44,360 nucleotides of DNA from Actinomycetes bacterium (GTDB lineage Bacteria > Actinomycetota > Aquicultoria > Aquicultorales > Aquicultoraceae), in the NCBI GenBank assembly GCA_021794835.1, contig JAJYQA010000011.1:1-44360 (forward strand). The letters run 5' to 3'. Below, piece by piece: positions 32,971-41,073 of this stretch. The notes under the pieces were generated by a model. That model was given only the letters and a program-made list of their open reading frames with translations, was not told where the DNA came from and ran no database searches. Each line of letters starts with the position of its first letter. The first letter of the stretch is position 1. Both the position numbers and the translations under genes were made by a program.

Positions 32971-34890
32971 TCATTGGCGCAAGACTTTTTCTTTATCGTA
33001 GAACAGCCTGTCCTTTACATATTCGGCGTTCTCGTAATCTTTGCTCATCTCAAGCGCACCTGTTGGGCATGTTTCCGCACATAAACCACAGAATAAGCAC
33101 TTGGTTAGATTAAGATCGTACTTGAGAACCTTGCGATTGGTCTCTAGTGGGCCGGTTCTCTCAACATCGATGCAGCTCGTTGGGCAAGCCCGTGCGCACA
33201 TCGTACACCCGCTGCAGTTTCCGTTATTGCAAACAAGACAGCGGTTTGCCTCACGAATCGCTTCTTCCTCGGTAAAGCCGAGCTCAACCTCGGCAAAACC
33301 CTTAGTTCTCTCTTCAAGGGGCAGCATCTTCATATGAACCCTGCGCCTCTCCGGCTCTACCCCATCCAGATAGGTCTGACCGTAGCTATACGGTCTTGCG
33401 AGAACCTGCGCGGTTCTTCCCTCTTTTAAGTCGACCCCTCGCAAAAACCTGTCAAGCGACTCCGCCGCCTCGTGCCCGCTTGCAATTGCCTGGATTGCGG
33501 CACCCGCGCCCGTTACAACCTCGCCCGCCGTAAAGACCTTCGGGTTAGATGTTTGAAGCGTCAGTTTATCGTATACAATCACGCCTTTTGCATTTAGCTC
33601 GAGATTTACACCTTCAAGGAAGCTCAAATCGGTTTTCTGTCCGATGGCGGTAACGACTGTATCAACATCGAGGACAAACTCGCTACCGGCAATCGGCTCA
33701 GGACGACGACGCCCTGATGCATCCGGCTCGCCAAGCCCCATGCGGACGCACTCAAGACCGGCGACTTTGCCGTTCTCGACGATAACTCTCGTCGGGTTGG
33801 TCAAAAGCTCGAAGATAACGCCTTCTTCTTCGGCCTCATGTATCTCTTCGAAGCGGGCCGGCATCTCGGCTCTACCACGGCGATATATCAGATAGACCTG
33901 CTCGGCACCAAGCCTAAGCGAAGTCCTTGCACCGTCCATGGCAACGTTTCCACCACCAACAACTGCAACTTTTTTGCCTAGCTCGGGATGATTATCGAAA
34001 TTCATCTCTTTAAGTAGATCTAAGCAACCCCAGACGCCTTCGGCGTCTTCTCCCTCGATACCGAGGTTGTACCCTGCCGGAAGGCCGGTTGCAAGAAGCA
34101 CTGCATCGTAGGAGTCAATTAGATCGTTTAGTTTGATGTCCTTTCCAACCTCAACGTTGGTTTTTAGTTCAACACCGAGGGCGCATACCGCATCGACATC
34201 CCATTTCAATACGTTCTTGGGAAGCCTGTATTTTGGAATACCGGTAAGAAGCGTGCCGCCGCCCTGCGGGTTCTTATCGTAGATGGTTACCGGATAGCCC
34301 TCTTTCGCCAGAACCTGGGCCGCCGTTAGACCTGCCGGCCCCCCACCGATAATGGCAACTTTTTTGTCTTTAGTCTTAGGAACGGCCTGCGGATGAGGCT
34401 TATCCATGTTGGAATCGGCTGCAAAACGCTTAAGATCACGGATGGATATCGGCTCGTCAAACTTGTTGCGCCGGCAGCCGGTCTCACACGGCCTCGTGCA
34501 AACACGCCCGATTGAGGCCGGAAGAGTGCACCGCTCACGGATTAAATCCAGCGAGTCCTTAAAACGGCCTTCTGCAATAAGCTCGACATAGCCCCGGGCA
34601 TCAACGTGGGCCGGACAAGAGAAAACGCACGGCGGAAGTTCTTCGGATTCTTGCTTCTGCTTTATCGTTGCGTTGAACTCACCCAGCACGTTTGGGAACT
34701 TCTCCGTCTCGGTCGCCTCACCCATAACACCTTTTAGCATTGGGGCACCGCGGAAGCGATCGGCAAGCTCGGGCTTCTCGAATGGATAGAACTCCGTTAC
34801 CCGAGGCGCCCTAAGCTTTTTCGCCGTAATGCTATGACCTATAAATATGCTTTTCCACGCATCGATAAAATCTGAAAACCGTCCAGACAT
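32971..34890 (-). CDS. Chimeric NuoI with an inserted GltD/NfnB-type FAD-NAD(P)H oxidoreductase
   Basis: Occupies the nuoI position of complex I; 639 residues, against about 140-180 for normal NuoI. Residues ~5-51 match the NuoI N-terminus (HSITAKKL, then VTEFYPFEKPELADRFRG). At ~85-160 is a GltD-type iron-sulfur region: C88, C92, C121, C131, C135, C139. The FAD site is IIGGGPAGLTAA (180-191), the NAD(P)H site VVGGGNVAMDGART (310-323) followed by YRRGRAEMPA, whose arginines favour NADPH; AGEVVTGAGAAIQAIASG (455-472) closes the flavin domain. Residues ~551-639 return to NuoI: C559, C562, C565, C569 and C598, C601, C604, C608 bind two [4Fe-4S] clusters, and KDRLFYDKEKVL is the family end. Inferred: it oxidises NAD(P)H and passes electrons to the NuoI clusters. 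AAGG lies nine bases before the ATG. Confidence 0.9.
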   Translation of the reverse strand: MSGRFSDFIDAWKSIFIGHSITAKKLRAPRVTEFYPFEKPELADRFRGAPMLKGVMGEATETEKFPNVLGEFNATIKQKQESEELPPCVFSCPAHVDARGYVELIAEGRFKDSLDLIRERCTLPASIGRVCTRPCETGCRRNKFDEPISIRDLKRFAADSNMDKPHPQAVPKTKDKKVAIIGGGPAGLTAAQVLAKEGYPVTIYDKNPQGGGTLLTGIPKYRLPKNVLKWDVDAVCALGVELKTNVEVGKDIKLNDLIDSYDAVLLATGLPAGYNLGIEGEDAEGVWGCLDLLKEMNFDNHPELGKKVAVVGGGNVAMDGARTSLRLGAEQVYLIYRRGRAEMPARFEEIHEAEEEGVIFELLTNPTRVIVENGKVAGLECVRMGLGEPDASGRRRPEPIAGSEFVLDVDTVVTAIGQKTDLSFLEGVNLELNAKGVIVYDKLTLQTSNPKVFTAGEVVTGAGAAIQAIASGHEAAESLDRFLRGVDLKEGRTAQVLARPYSYGQTYLDGVEPERRRVHMKMLPLEERTKGFAEVELGFTEEEAIREANRCLVCNNGNCSGCTMCARACPTSCIDVERTGPLETNRKVLKYDLNLTKCLFCGLCAETCPTGALEMSKDYENAEYVKDRLFYDKEKVLRQ

Positions 34891-34906
34891 CTAATCAACC
34901 TTCTCG

Positions 34907-35914
34907 TTATAACACCATTATTAATCCGGTTATCAATACATTTAGAAGGGCTAAGGGCAATAACACTTTCCAACCCAAATCCATTACCTGATCTATACGG
35001 AACCGTGGGAGAGTCCAGCGTATCCACATGGCCAGGTATATAATTGCAAACATCTTGATAAGGAACCAGACGGGTGCCAAAAATTCGGGACCCGGCCCGT
35101 GCCAGCCGCCAAGGAATAGCACCACAGCTAAAGCCGATCCCGCAATCAGGGCGATGTATTCGCCGAACAGGAAAAACAGGAAGCGCGTACCGCTATATTC
35201 GGTATGATATCCGTTTACCAACTCCGATTCGGTCTCAGGAAGATCAAACGGCACTCTGTTAGTCTCAGCAAGTGTTGAAACTAGAAACACAACAAATCCG
35301 ATTGGCTGCAAGAAAATATACCAGGCATGCTGTGTACCCACAATCGCCGTCAGTTTCGCCGATCCCGCGATCATAACCACACCGAGAATCGACAGCGCCC
35401 TCGGGACTTCATAGCTAACCATCTGCGCAGCAGAGCGAAGACTGCCCAGTATCGCGTATTTATTGTACGATCCAAAGCCGGCCATTATAACACCTGCTAC
35501 GCCAATGGCTGGCACTGCCAAAACATATAGCAAGCCCACGTTTAAATCCTGAACAACAAGGTGTGGGCCGATAGGCATAACCATAAGCCCAATAAACGCA
35601 GGCAAAAACACAAGCACGGGAGCAAGACGGAATATCCAGCGATCTGCATTCCTGGGAAAAATATCCTCTTTAGATAACAGTTTCACTGAGTCGGCAATAA
35701 GCTGTAGAACTCCGTGCCAGCCAACGTGCATTGGCCCCCAACGAAGTTGCATATCGGCAGCTACTTTACGCTCCATGTAAACCAGAATCAGTACTCCCAA
35801 ACCGCATAAGGCAAAAACTACTAGCGACATAATAAGGGCTATTGAAGTATTGAGCACCCAAATAGGCATTCCATTATGAGATGCAAACTGAAGTAACGAG
35901 CTACTTGATAGCAT
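34907..35914 (-). CDS. nuoH: NADH-quinone oxidoreductase subunit H
   Basis: Membrane subunit that forms much of the quinone chamber. 335 residues, eight predicted helices. Conserved: YMERKVAADMQLRWGP with the following HVGWHGVLQLIADSVKLL, and VPFDLPETESELVNGYHTEY, whose acidic loop couples quinone reduction to pumping. It shares one base with nuoD and ends 16 bases before the chimeric nuoI-like gene. Normally nuoE, F and G stand between nuoD and nuoH; here the two genes touch. Confidence 0.96.
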   Translation of the reverse strand: MLSSSSLLQFASHNGMPIWVLNTSIALIMSLVVFALCGLGVLILVYMERKVAADMQLRWGPMHVGWHGVLQLIADSVKLLSKEDIFPRNADRWIFRLAPVLVFLPAFIGLMVMPIGPHLVVQDLNVGLLYVLAVPAIGVAGVIMAGFGSYNKYAILGSLRSAAQMVSYEVPRALSILGVVMIAGSAKLTAIVGTQHAWYIFLQPIGFVVFLVSTLAETNRVPFDLPETESELVNGYHTEYSGTRFLFFLFGEYIALIAGSALAVVLFLGGWHGPGPEFLAPVWFLIKMFAIIYLAMWIRWTLPRFRIDQVMDLGWKVLLPLALLNVLITGLIMVL

Positions 35915-37107
35915 TAGCGATCCACCTCTCCAAATACCGGATCGAGGGTTCCAAGTGTTAGAACAACATCACCGAGATATGCGCCTTCTGCTATTGCCGG
36001 GAACGCCTGCAGGTTTGCAAAGCTAGGACCTTGTATTTTTACCCTATAAGGCTTGATCGAGCCATCACTCACAATATAGTATCCGAGATCACCACGGCTT
36101 GATTCAACATGGGCGAATGCCTCTCCTGCCGGCGGCCTTATATCTTTTGCAACGCCATCAGCTATAATAGGACCGTCAGGAAGTTGCTCGATCGCCTGCT
36201 TTAATATCTTTAAACTCTGCTTGATTTCATCTGATCTTATGCAAACGCGATCATAATTATCGCCGTTATCTTTAATTACAACATCGAAATCCATTCTTGG
36301 ATAAACCGAGTATGGATCCGACCTTCTTATATCATACGGAATACCGGTCGACCTTAACGGTGGGCCGGTAATTCCCCAATCCAACGCCCTCTCTGCTGAA
36401 AACGGCGCGACACCTTTCATTCTTTTCTTGAATATATAGCCTCCGAGCAATAACTTATCGTATTCAAGTATTGTTTTCTCAAGCCTGTTTATAAAGGCCA
36501 GTGCATCCTCAAGCCAACCATCCGGAAGATCTGCGCTCACGCCACCGATTCTTACATAGTTATATGTCAACCGTGCACCGCATAGTCTCTCAAAAAGCCA
36601 TAATATTCTTTCGCGTTCATCGAAGAAATAAAAGAATGGGGAAAGAGCGCCAGCCTCTGTTGCAGTCGTTGCTAAAAATAGCAAGTGCGATGCAATACGT
36701 TGAAACTCGGCAAAGATAACCCTGAGATATTCTGCCCTTTCCGGGACTTTTATATCGGCTAGTTTTTCAACCGTCATGGCATAGGCCCAGCCATTATGCA
36801 TCGAAGACACGTAATCCATCCGGTCGGTAAAAGGCATGAATTGGGAATAGGTTCTCTTTTCCGCTATTTTCTCGAAGCATCTATGCAGGTAACCTATATA
36901 CGGCACAATCTTCGTTACAACTTCTCCGTCTAAGTTAAAGATTGCACGAAGGACGCCGTGCGCACTAGGGTGCTGCGGTCCAAAATTAAGTACTAGTTCC
37001 TCGGTTTTAAGGGTGGGCTCACTCTCTCGAGTCTCATCAAACGCGAGTTCTTTTTCCAGCTCGGCTAGATTAGCCTTTGAAACTTTGGTTTCTTCTATTT
37101 TACTCAC
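35914..37107 (-). CDS. nuoD: NADH-quinone oxidoreductase subunit D
   Basis: 49-kDa subunit forming the quinone pocket with NuoB. The N-terminal quinone-site loop is LNFGPQHPSAHGVLR with its histidines; other family stretches are GYLHRCFEKIAEKRTYSQ, RVGGVSADLPDGW-like IGGVSADLPDGW, and the C-terminus GTLDPVFGEVDR. Start: GTG at 37107, overlapping the end of nuoC by eight bases, gives 397 residues. Another frame extension to 37188 would overlap nuoC by 89 bases and add an unrelated hydrophobic stretch, so I rejected it; GTG 37113 is also possible. The chain is not fused to NuoC. Confidence 0.95.
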   Translation of the reverse strand: MSKIEETKVSKANLAELEKELAFDETRESEPTLKTEELVLNFGPQHPSAHGVLRAIFNLDGEVVTKIVPYIGYLHRCFEKIAEKRTYSQFMPFTDRMDYVSSMHNGWAYAMTVEKLADIKVPERAEYLRVIFAEFQRIASHLLFLATTATEAGALSPFFYFFDERERILWLFERLCGARLTYNYVRIGGVSADLPDGWLEDALAFINRLEKTILEYDKLLLGGYIFKKRMKGVAPFSAERALDWGITGPPLRSTGIPYDIRRSDPYSVYPRMDFDVVIKDNGDNYDRVCIRSDEIKQSLKILKQAIEQLPDGPIIADGVAKDIRPPAGEAFAHVESSRGDLGYYIVSDGSIKPYRVKIQGPSFANLQAFPAIAEGAYLGDVVLTLGTLDPVFGEVDR

Positions 37108-37597
37108 TGTCACCAGGCCTATCTGTACGATAATCTTCAAAAACAACCATACGATCGTCTTTATAATCCTTGCGAAGCGGGTATCCAACCCAATCTTCTG
37201 GCATAAACATTCTGCGCGGATCGGGATGGCCCTTAAATTCTACTCCCAGCAAATCATAAGTTTCTCTCTCGTGCCAATTTGCGGAAGACCAAATTGGAGT
37301 TAACGAATCTATAACAGGGTCGCTCTTCGGCACTTCTGTCTTAATAATTACAGCGACTTGGTTCTTTTGTTTGCTTGAGTAAACCCTATAGGTCAACTTT
37401 ATACTATCGGGCATGTCAACGCCCGCAACGAATGTAAGCAAATCAAAGCCCGCCTCTTTAAGCCCTACAGCAGCTTTTAGAATATCCTCCCTGGCCACTG
37501 TAAGCGTGTAGCCGAGCCCTTTTTCCTCGACTATCTTTAATTCGTTTGGATCTTTTTCCCCTTGGCCGTTTTTGCCAACAATGTTCTCGTTACTCAT
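37100..37597 (-). CDS. nuoC: NADH-quinone oxidoreductase subunit C
   Basis: 30-kDa subunit of the peripheral arm. 165 residues with the signature HERETYDLLGVEFKGHPDPR followed by FMPEDWVGYPLRKDYK. The ATG has AGAGGT a few bases upstream. It lies 15 bases after nuoB and overlaps nuoD by a few bases. The N-terminal ~20 residues are polar and not conserved. Confidence 0.94.
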   Translation of the reverse strand: MSNENIVGKNGQGEKDPNELKIVEEKGLGYTLTVAREDILKAAVGLKEAGFDLLTFVAGVDMPDSIKLTYRVYSSKQKNQVAVIIKTEVPKSDPVIDSLTPIWSSANWHERETYDLLGVEFKGHPDPRRMFMPEDWVGYPLRKDYKDDRMVVFEDYRTDRPGDSE

Positions 37598-37612
37598 TGA
37601 CCTCTAATAATC

Positions 37613-38113
37613 CTATTTACTCTTTAATAACTCTATTTGTCCTCTAGCCATTATTTTTTCTTTTAGTTTTTCAATACCATGCATAACTGCCTCTGGACGT
37701 GGCGGACAGCCCGGTACATATACATCGACCGGAATAACCTTGTCGACGCCTTTTACTACGTTGTAGCTGTCATAATAAAACGGACCGCCGTTAATCGCAC
37801 AGCTACCCAGAGCTATAACATACTTTGGATCTGGCATCTGTTCATAAAGTTGCTTAATCATGGGAGCCATTTTATGAGTTACAGTTCCAGCAACTAGCAT
37901 TAGATCCGATTGTCTCGGGGTATTACGGAGTAATATTCCAAACCGATCAGCGTCAAAACGGGCTGAGTTTACCATCATAATGGTATCGATCGCGCAGCAT
38001 GCCAAACCAAAACCCATCCACCACAAGGAATTCTTGCGTCCCCAATTTATGAGGTCGCCCGCTTTGGTTAGCATTATTCCGTTATCAAGCATTTGCTCTT
38101 TAACTATACCCAC
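37613..38113 (-). CDS. nuoB: NADH-quinone oxidoreductase subunit B
   Basis: Carries the terminal [4Fe-4S] cluster N2, the direct electron donor to quinone. 166 residues. Ligands are C39 and C40 ([12 protein letters not shown]), C105 ([10 protein letters not shown]) and C136 ([12 protein letters not shown]). In this organism N2 would receive electrons from the NuoI-like chimera. It overlaps nuoA by ten bases. Length and ligands are canonical. Confidence 0.97.
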   Translation of the reverse strand: MGIVKEQMLDNGIMLTKAGDLINWGRKNSLWWMGFGLACCAIDTIMMVNSARFDADRFGILLRNTPRQSDLMLVAGTVTHKMAPMIKQLYEQMPDPKYVIALGSCAINGGPFYYDSYNVVKGVDKVIPVDVYVPGCPPRPEAVMHGIEKLKEKIMARGQIELLKSK

Positions 38114-38463
38114 TTTAATACTCCTTTACGCCAGGCGTAGAAGAGGCCCAGCACAAGAATTGCGATAAAAATAAGCATTTCAACGAATGCAAATAGACCG
38201 AGGCTCTTAAACACAACCGCCCACGGAAAAATAAATAGCATTTCAACATCGAAGATAACTAACAGTAGCCCAAAAATGTAGTAATGAATCTTAAACTGGA
38301 TTCTTGGATCACCGGTTATGTTAGGTACACCGCACTCGTAAGTATCAAGTTTTGCTTGCGTAGGTTGTCTAGTTTGAAGCAGTTTCGAGGCTCCAAGCAT
38401 AGCAGCAACAACAATGATTCCAACTATTAAGAAAACCGTAAAATAAATTATTGCACTTACCAT
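38104..38463 (-). CDS. nuoA: NADH-quinone oxidoreductase subunit A
   Basis: Small membrane subunit next to the quinone chamber. 119 residues with three helices; the family signature is [25 protein letters not shown]-like, seen here as [19 protein letters not shown], with the loop cysteine C45 region (YECG) and the acidic [13 protein letters not shown]. First gene of the operon. AAGGA lies ten bases before the ATG. A leader of about 197 bases separates it from ndk and contains a 14-base palindrome (38493-38506) and a TATAAT at 38643-38648 on the minus strand, without a clear -35 box. Confidence 0.95.
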   Translation of the reverse strand: MVSAIIYFTVFLIVGIIVVAAMLGASKLLQTRQPTQAKLDTYECGVPNITGDPRIQFKIHYYIFGLLLVIFDVEMLFIFPWAVVFKSLGLFAFVEMLIFIAILVLGLFYAWRKGVLKWV

Positions 38464-38492
38464 TTATTCTCGTCCTTTTTTGGCCGTCCCGC

Positions 38493-38506
38493 AGCACGAA
38501 CGTGCT
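38493..38506. promoter_or_regulatory. Palindrome in the nuo leader, possible operator
   Basis: AGCACGAACGTGCT is a perfect inverted repeat (six-base arms, two-base centre) about 30 bases before the nuoA ATG. It may be a transcription-factor site or a small hairpin in the nuo leader. No known consensus matched by eye. Confidence 0.4.
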
Positions 38507-38660
38507 CCCTGAGCATGCTTAAGTACGCATACAGTAGGCAATTATCTTCTTATATCGGTTTTAAGTTGCTTTGGATTAAGTAATAAAGTGCTCCCGATAG
38601 CCCTTTTTGGGTGTCCACAACTTTTTGTCAAAACCTAAACTAATTATATACAAAAAATCC

Positions 38661-39080
38661 CTATAGTTCGACAAGTTCGACCTCGCCGAAGAATATTGGG
38701 ATTTCTCTATTCGCCGACTCAGTTGAGTCGGCGCCGTGAACTATATTTTCGGAGATCTCTTCTGCGAAATCTCCCCTGATTGTTCCGGGCGCGGCTTCTT
38801 TGGGGTTTGTCGCCCCCATGATCTCCCGGACGCGGTTGACGGCATTATCTCCTTCGACCACCATTGGAACAACAGGACCGGAGATTATAAAATCTACCAG
38901 CTCCCCATAAAAAGGCTTTCCTTTGTGGATAGAGTAAAGCTCTTCCGCCTTTTCCCTGGAAAGCCTCATCAATTTTAATCCTATTATCTTTAATCCGGCG
39001 TTCTCGTAACGCCTCACGACTTCACCGATAAGTGATTTTCTTACACCATCCGGTTTTATCATCGTGAAAGTTCTTTCCAA
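38661..39080 (-). CDS. ndk: Nucleoside diphosphate kinase
   Basis: Transfers the gamma-phosphate from NTPs to NDPs through a phosphohistidine. The catalytic histidine is in [16 protein letters not shown]. Other family parts: [12 protein letters not shown] at the N-terminus and [16 protein letters not shown] chose TTG at 39080 (GGAGAG seven bases upstream), giving 139 residues, the usual length; an in-frame ATG at 39128 would add 16 residues across a perfect palindrome. A possible terminator (AAATCCC 38698-38704 pairing with GGGATTT 38655-38661, then T residues) overlaps the end of the gene; its long loop makes it weak. Confidence 0.94.
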   Translation of the reverse strand: MERTFTMIKPDGVRKSLIGEVVRRYENAGLKIIGLKLMRLSREKAEELYSIHKGKPFYGELVDFIISGPVVPMVVEGDNAVNRVREIMGATNPKEAAPGTIRGDFAEEISENIVHGADSTESANREIPIFFGEVELVEL

Positions 39081-39105
39081 ATCTGCACTCTCCGGTGTGA
39101 AGATT

Positions 39106-39128
39106 GTGAATATTGTTACAATATTCAC
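39106..39128. promoter_or_regulatory. 23-bp perfect palindrome upstream of ndk
   Basis: GTGAATATTGT and ACAATATTCAC flank one central base (39117). It ends 26 bases before the ndk TTG start on the minus strand. Dyad symmetry, AT-rich centre and position fit a dimeric repressor operator or a leader hairpin. Confidence 0.55.
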
Positions 39129-39224
39129 TCCAGTAGTAATTTAGCAGGTGTGGATAATATTTTCAAGCGATAGTTTGGTTTTTATCAAACTTTTTATAAA
39201 AAGTAGTGAAAACACTTAGGCCTC

Positions 39225-39665
39225 TTAAAGGATTTGCTGGCAGTAGGGACAGATTGCCCAGCTATTATTAAGAGGTCGGTTGCAAGATGGACAGGATTTT
39301 TTAAGTTTTTTTCTGCAATAGGGACATATGAGAAAATCTTTCTCGATTGGTTTGTGGCAAGCCGGGCACACGACATCGCCCGTGCTTAAAAGTGCCTCTT
39401 TTGCCCTAATCTCAAGCTCCCGCTCACGCGTATCCTCTAAATACTCGGGTGGGCGAACAATAAGATATATTAGCCAGCCAGCAAGCGGAAATAGAAGGGT
39501 TACTATAGTCCAGTAAAACGCCATAGCTCCCCTTCTTTTAGCATCTGAGTAAGTCCATTTAGCTAGGCTTAAATACAGGACAAAGGTAAATAGATAGAAT
39601 AAGTTAATCATTAACTTGAAAGCCGGTGAGCTAAAGAAATCTACGATTGAAGTAAAGAAATCCAA
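39225..39665 (-). CDS. Membrane protein with double zinc ribbon
   Basis: A 146-residue protein. Two hydrophobic segments at about 15-35 and 48-68 (FYLFTFVLYLSLAKWTY, FYWTIVTLLFPLAGWLIYLI) precede a charged helix and then two zinc ribbons built from CPACHKP...CPYCRKK and CPSCNRP...CPYCQQI. This layout, a PLD-nuclease-N-type membrane pair followed by a double zinc ribbon, occurs in unstudied proteins of actinobacteria and Bacillota. Function unknown. It lies 36 bases after folC on the same strand. Confidence 0.75.
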   Translation of the reverse strand: MDFFTSIVDFFSSPAFKLMINLFYLFTFVLYLSLAKWTYSDAKRRGAMAFYWTIVTLLFPLAGWLIYLIVRPPEYLEDTRERELEIRAKEALLSTGDVVCPACHKPIEKDFLICPYCRKKLKKSCPSCNRPLNNSWAICPYCQQIL

Positions 39666-39701
39666 CTTATACCCCTGCTTTGTTATTTGCTAGTTACTAT
39701 T

Positions 39702-41027
39702 TTACTTAATTCTAGAAAGATAACCAATAGTATTATTAGGTATTAATTTAAGGCAATGTTCCCGGGCTTCTGCTGCTGTATACAAAGAACCCGTAATACA
39801 GATTAGGTTATTTTCGGATGCTTTCGCAATAGTCATAGCGATAGCTTTTTTTAAGTCTGGTTCAACAATATATCTTTTTCCTGTACGCATCGCAACATCG
39901 GTTAGCTGGTTAACACTTGCCGACCTATAGCTTTTATTTTGCGAAAGTACCATGAGCGAGGTATTTTTAGACAGGATGTTGATCATCTGCTTGATATCCT
40001 TATCGCTTGATACTGCAAGGATTACAATTAAGTTTTGGTAATCAAATACCTGTGGTAGTCCATCAACCAGCATACTTATGCCCTCAGGGTTATGCGCTCC
40101 ATCAAGGACTATCGGGGGCTCTTTCGAGATAAGCTCGAAGCGGCCTGGACACTTAAGGCTAAGAGCGGCGTTTTTGATCAACTCTAGGTCAAGTGCATGG
40201 TTCATGAAGGCCTCAATTATTGCAACTGCTAAGGTAAAATTAGAAACCTGGTAGATGCCGAATATGGGAAGTCTTATATCCTCATAGCGGGCAAAAATTC
40301 CTTGTATGGATAGCGCTGAGCCCTCGTTCTTGATTATGGATATATTCTCTGGGCTAAAATCCTGACCAAATAATCTCATCGACGTATTTACTAACTCACA
40401 GCGCTCTTTAATTTTTTCTAGTGCCTTATCGGGAACCTTGCCCACAATCGCAGTTGAGTCGCTTTTGATTATGTGGGCCTTATCCCAGGCAATCTCCTCT
40501 ACGGTGTTTCCCAATCTGTCGGTGTGATCAAGCGATATGCCGGTTATAGCCGCAACTTTTGGCTGGACCATGCTGGTCGCATCCCACCTGCCGCCAAGTC
40601 CAACTTCAAAGACGGCTACATCCACCTTCTCTTTGGCAAAGTAGTAAAACGCCATCGCGGTTAGTATTTCAAATTCCGTGAGTTCGCCTAAATCAGCCTT
40701 TACTTTATCAATTGCCGGTTTTATATCCTCCAGAGTTGCGGCAAAGTCTTCTTCTGAAACGATCTCGCCATCAATTGTCATGCGCTCCCTATAGGAGTGG
40801 AGGTGGGGCGAGGTGTAGCAGCCGGTCTTAAGACCATATGCATACAGTAGGTCTCTTGTCATCCAGGTTGTTGAAGTTTTCCCGTTGGTTCCGGTTATCT
40901 GTATAGTTGGATATTTTAGCTGTGGGTTGCCAAGCTTACTGCAGATAGCCCCAATCTTTTGCAGGCCCGGATTTATTCCGAATTTTAGGGCTTCGGTTAT
41001 GTAAGATATGGCTTCATCGAAGGTCAT
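39702..41027 (-). CDS. folC: Folylpolyglutamate synthase / dihydrofolate synthase
   Basis: ATP-dependent Mur-ligase-type enzyme adding glutamate to (dihydro)folate or dihydropteroate. 441 residues. P-loop ITGTNGKTSTTWMTRDLL; YTSPHLHSYRERM; the Mg/substrate region VGLGGRWDATSMV and TGISLDHTDRLGNTVEEIA; and the C-terminal domain start RFELISKEPPIVLDGAHNPE. It lies 46 bases after valS on the same strand, a frequent valS-folC pairing. Whether it has both activities cannot be told from sequence. Confidence 0.94.
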   Translation of the reverse strand: MTFDEAISYITEALKFGINPGLQKIGAICSKLGNPQLKYPTIQITGTNGKTSTTWMTRDLLYAYGLKTGCYTSPHLHSYRERMTIDGEIVSEEDFAATLEDIKPAIDKVKADLGELTEFEILTAMAFYYFAKEKVDVAVFEVGLGGRWDATSMVQPKVAAITGISLDHTDRLGNTVEEIAWDKAHIIKSDSTAIVGKVPDKALEKIKERCELVNTSMRLFGQDFSPENISIIKNEGSALSIQGIFARYEDIRLPIFGIYQVSNFTLAVAIIEAFMNHALDLELIKNAALSLKCPGRFELISKEPPIVLDGAHNPEGISMLVDGLPQVFDYQNLIVILAVSSDKDIKQMINILSKNTSLMVLSQNKSYRSASVNQLTDVAMRTGKRYIVEPDLKKAIAMTIAKASENNLICITGSLYTAAEAREHCLKLIPNNTIGYLSRIK

Positions 41028-41073
41028 GCTATCTTATTACTCTTCTTTCCTTTTAGGATCTGTTGATAACTAA

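Noticed and set aside
34839-35027. Small frame overlapping the nuoH and nuoI-like junction
   Set aside because: It lies out of frame inside two well-supported genes and has no ribosome site or family features.
35914-37188. Longer NuoD with a hydrophobic N-terminal extension
   Set aside because: The extension lies inside nuoC in another frame, has no family match and no ribosome site; the GTG at 37107 fits family length.
38493-38506. LexA/SOS box in the nuo leader
   Set aside because: CGAAC is present but the palindrome AGCACGAACGTGCT does not match CGAAC-N4-GTTCG.
39104-39130. Rex (NADH-sensing repressor) site upstream of ndk
   Set aside because: TTGTGAA is present, but its partner half lies too far away; the dyad centre and spacing do not match the Rex consensus.
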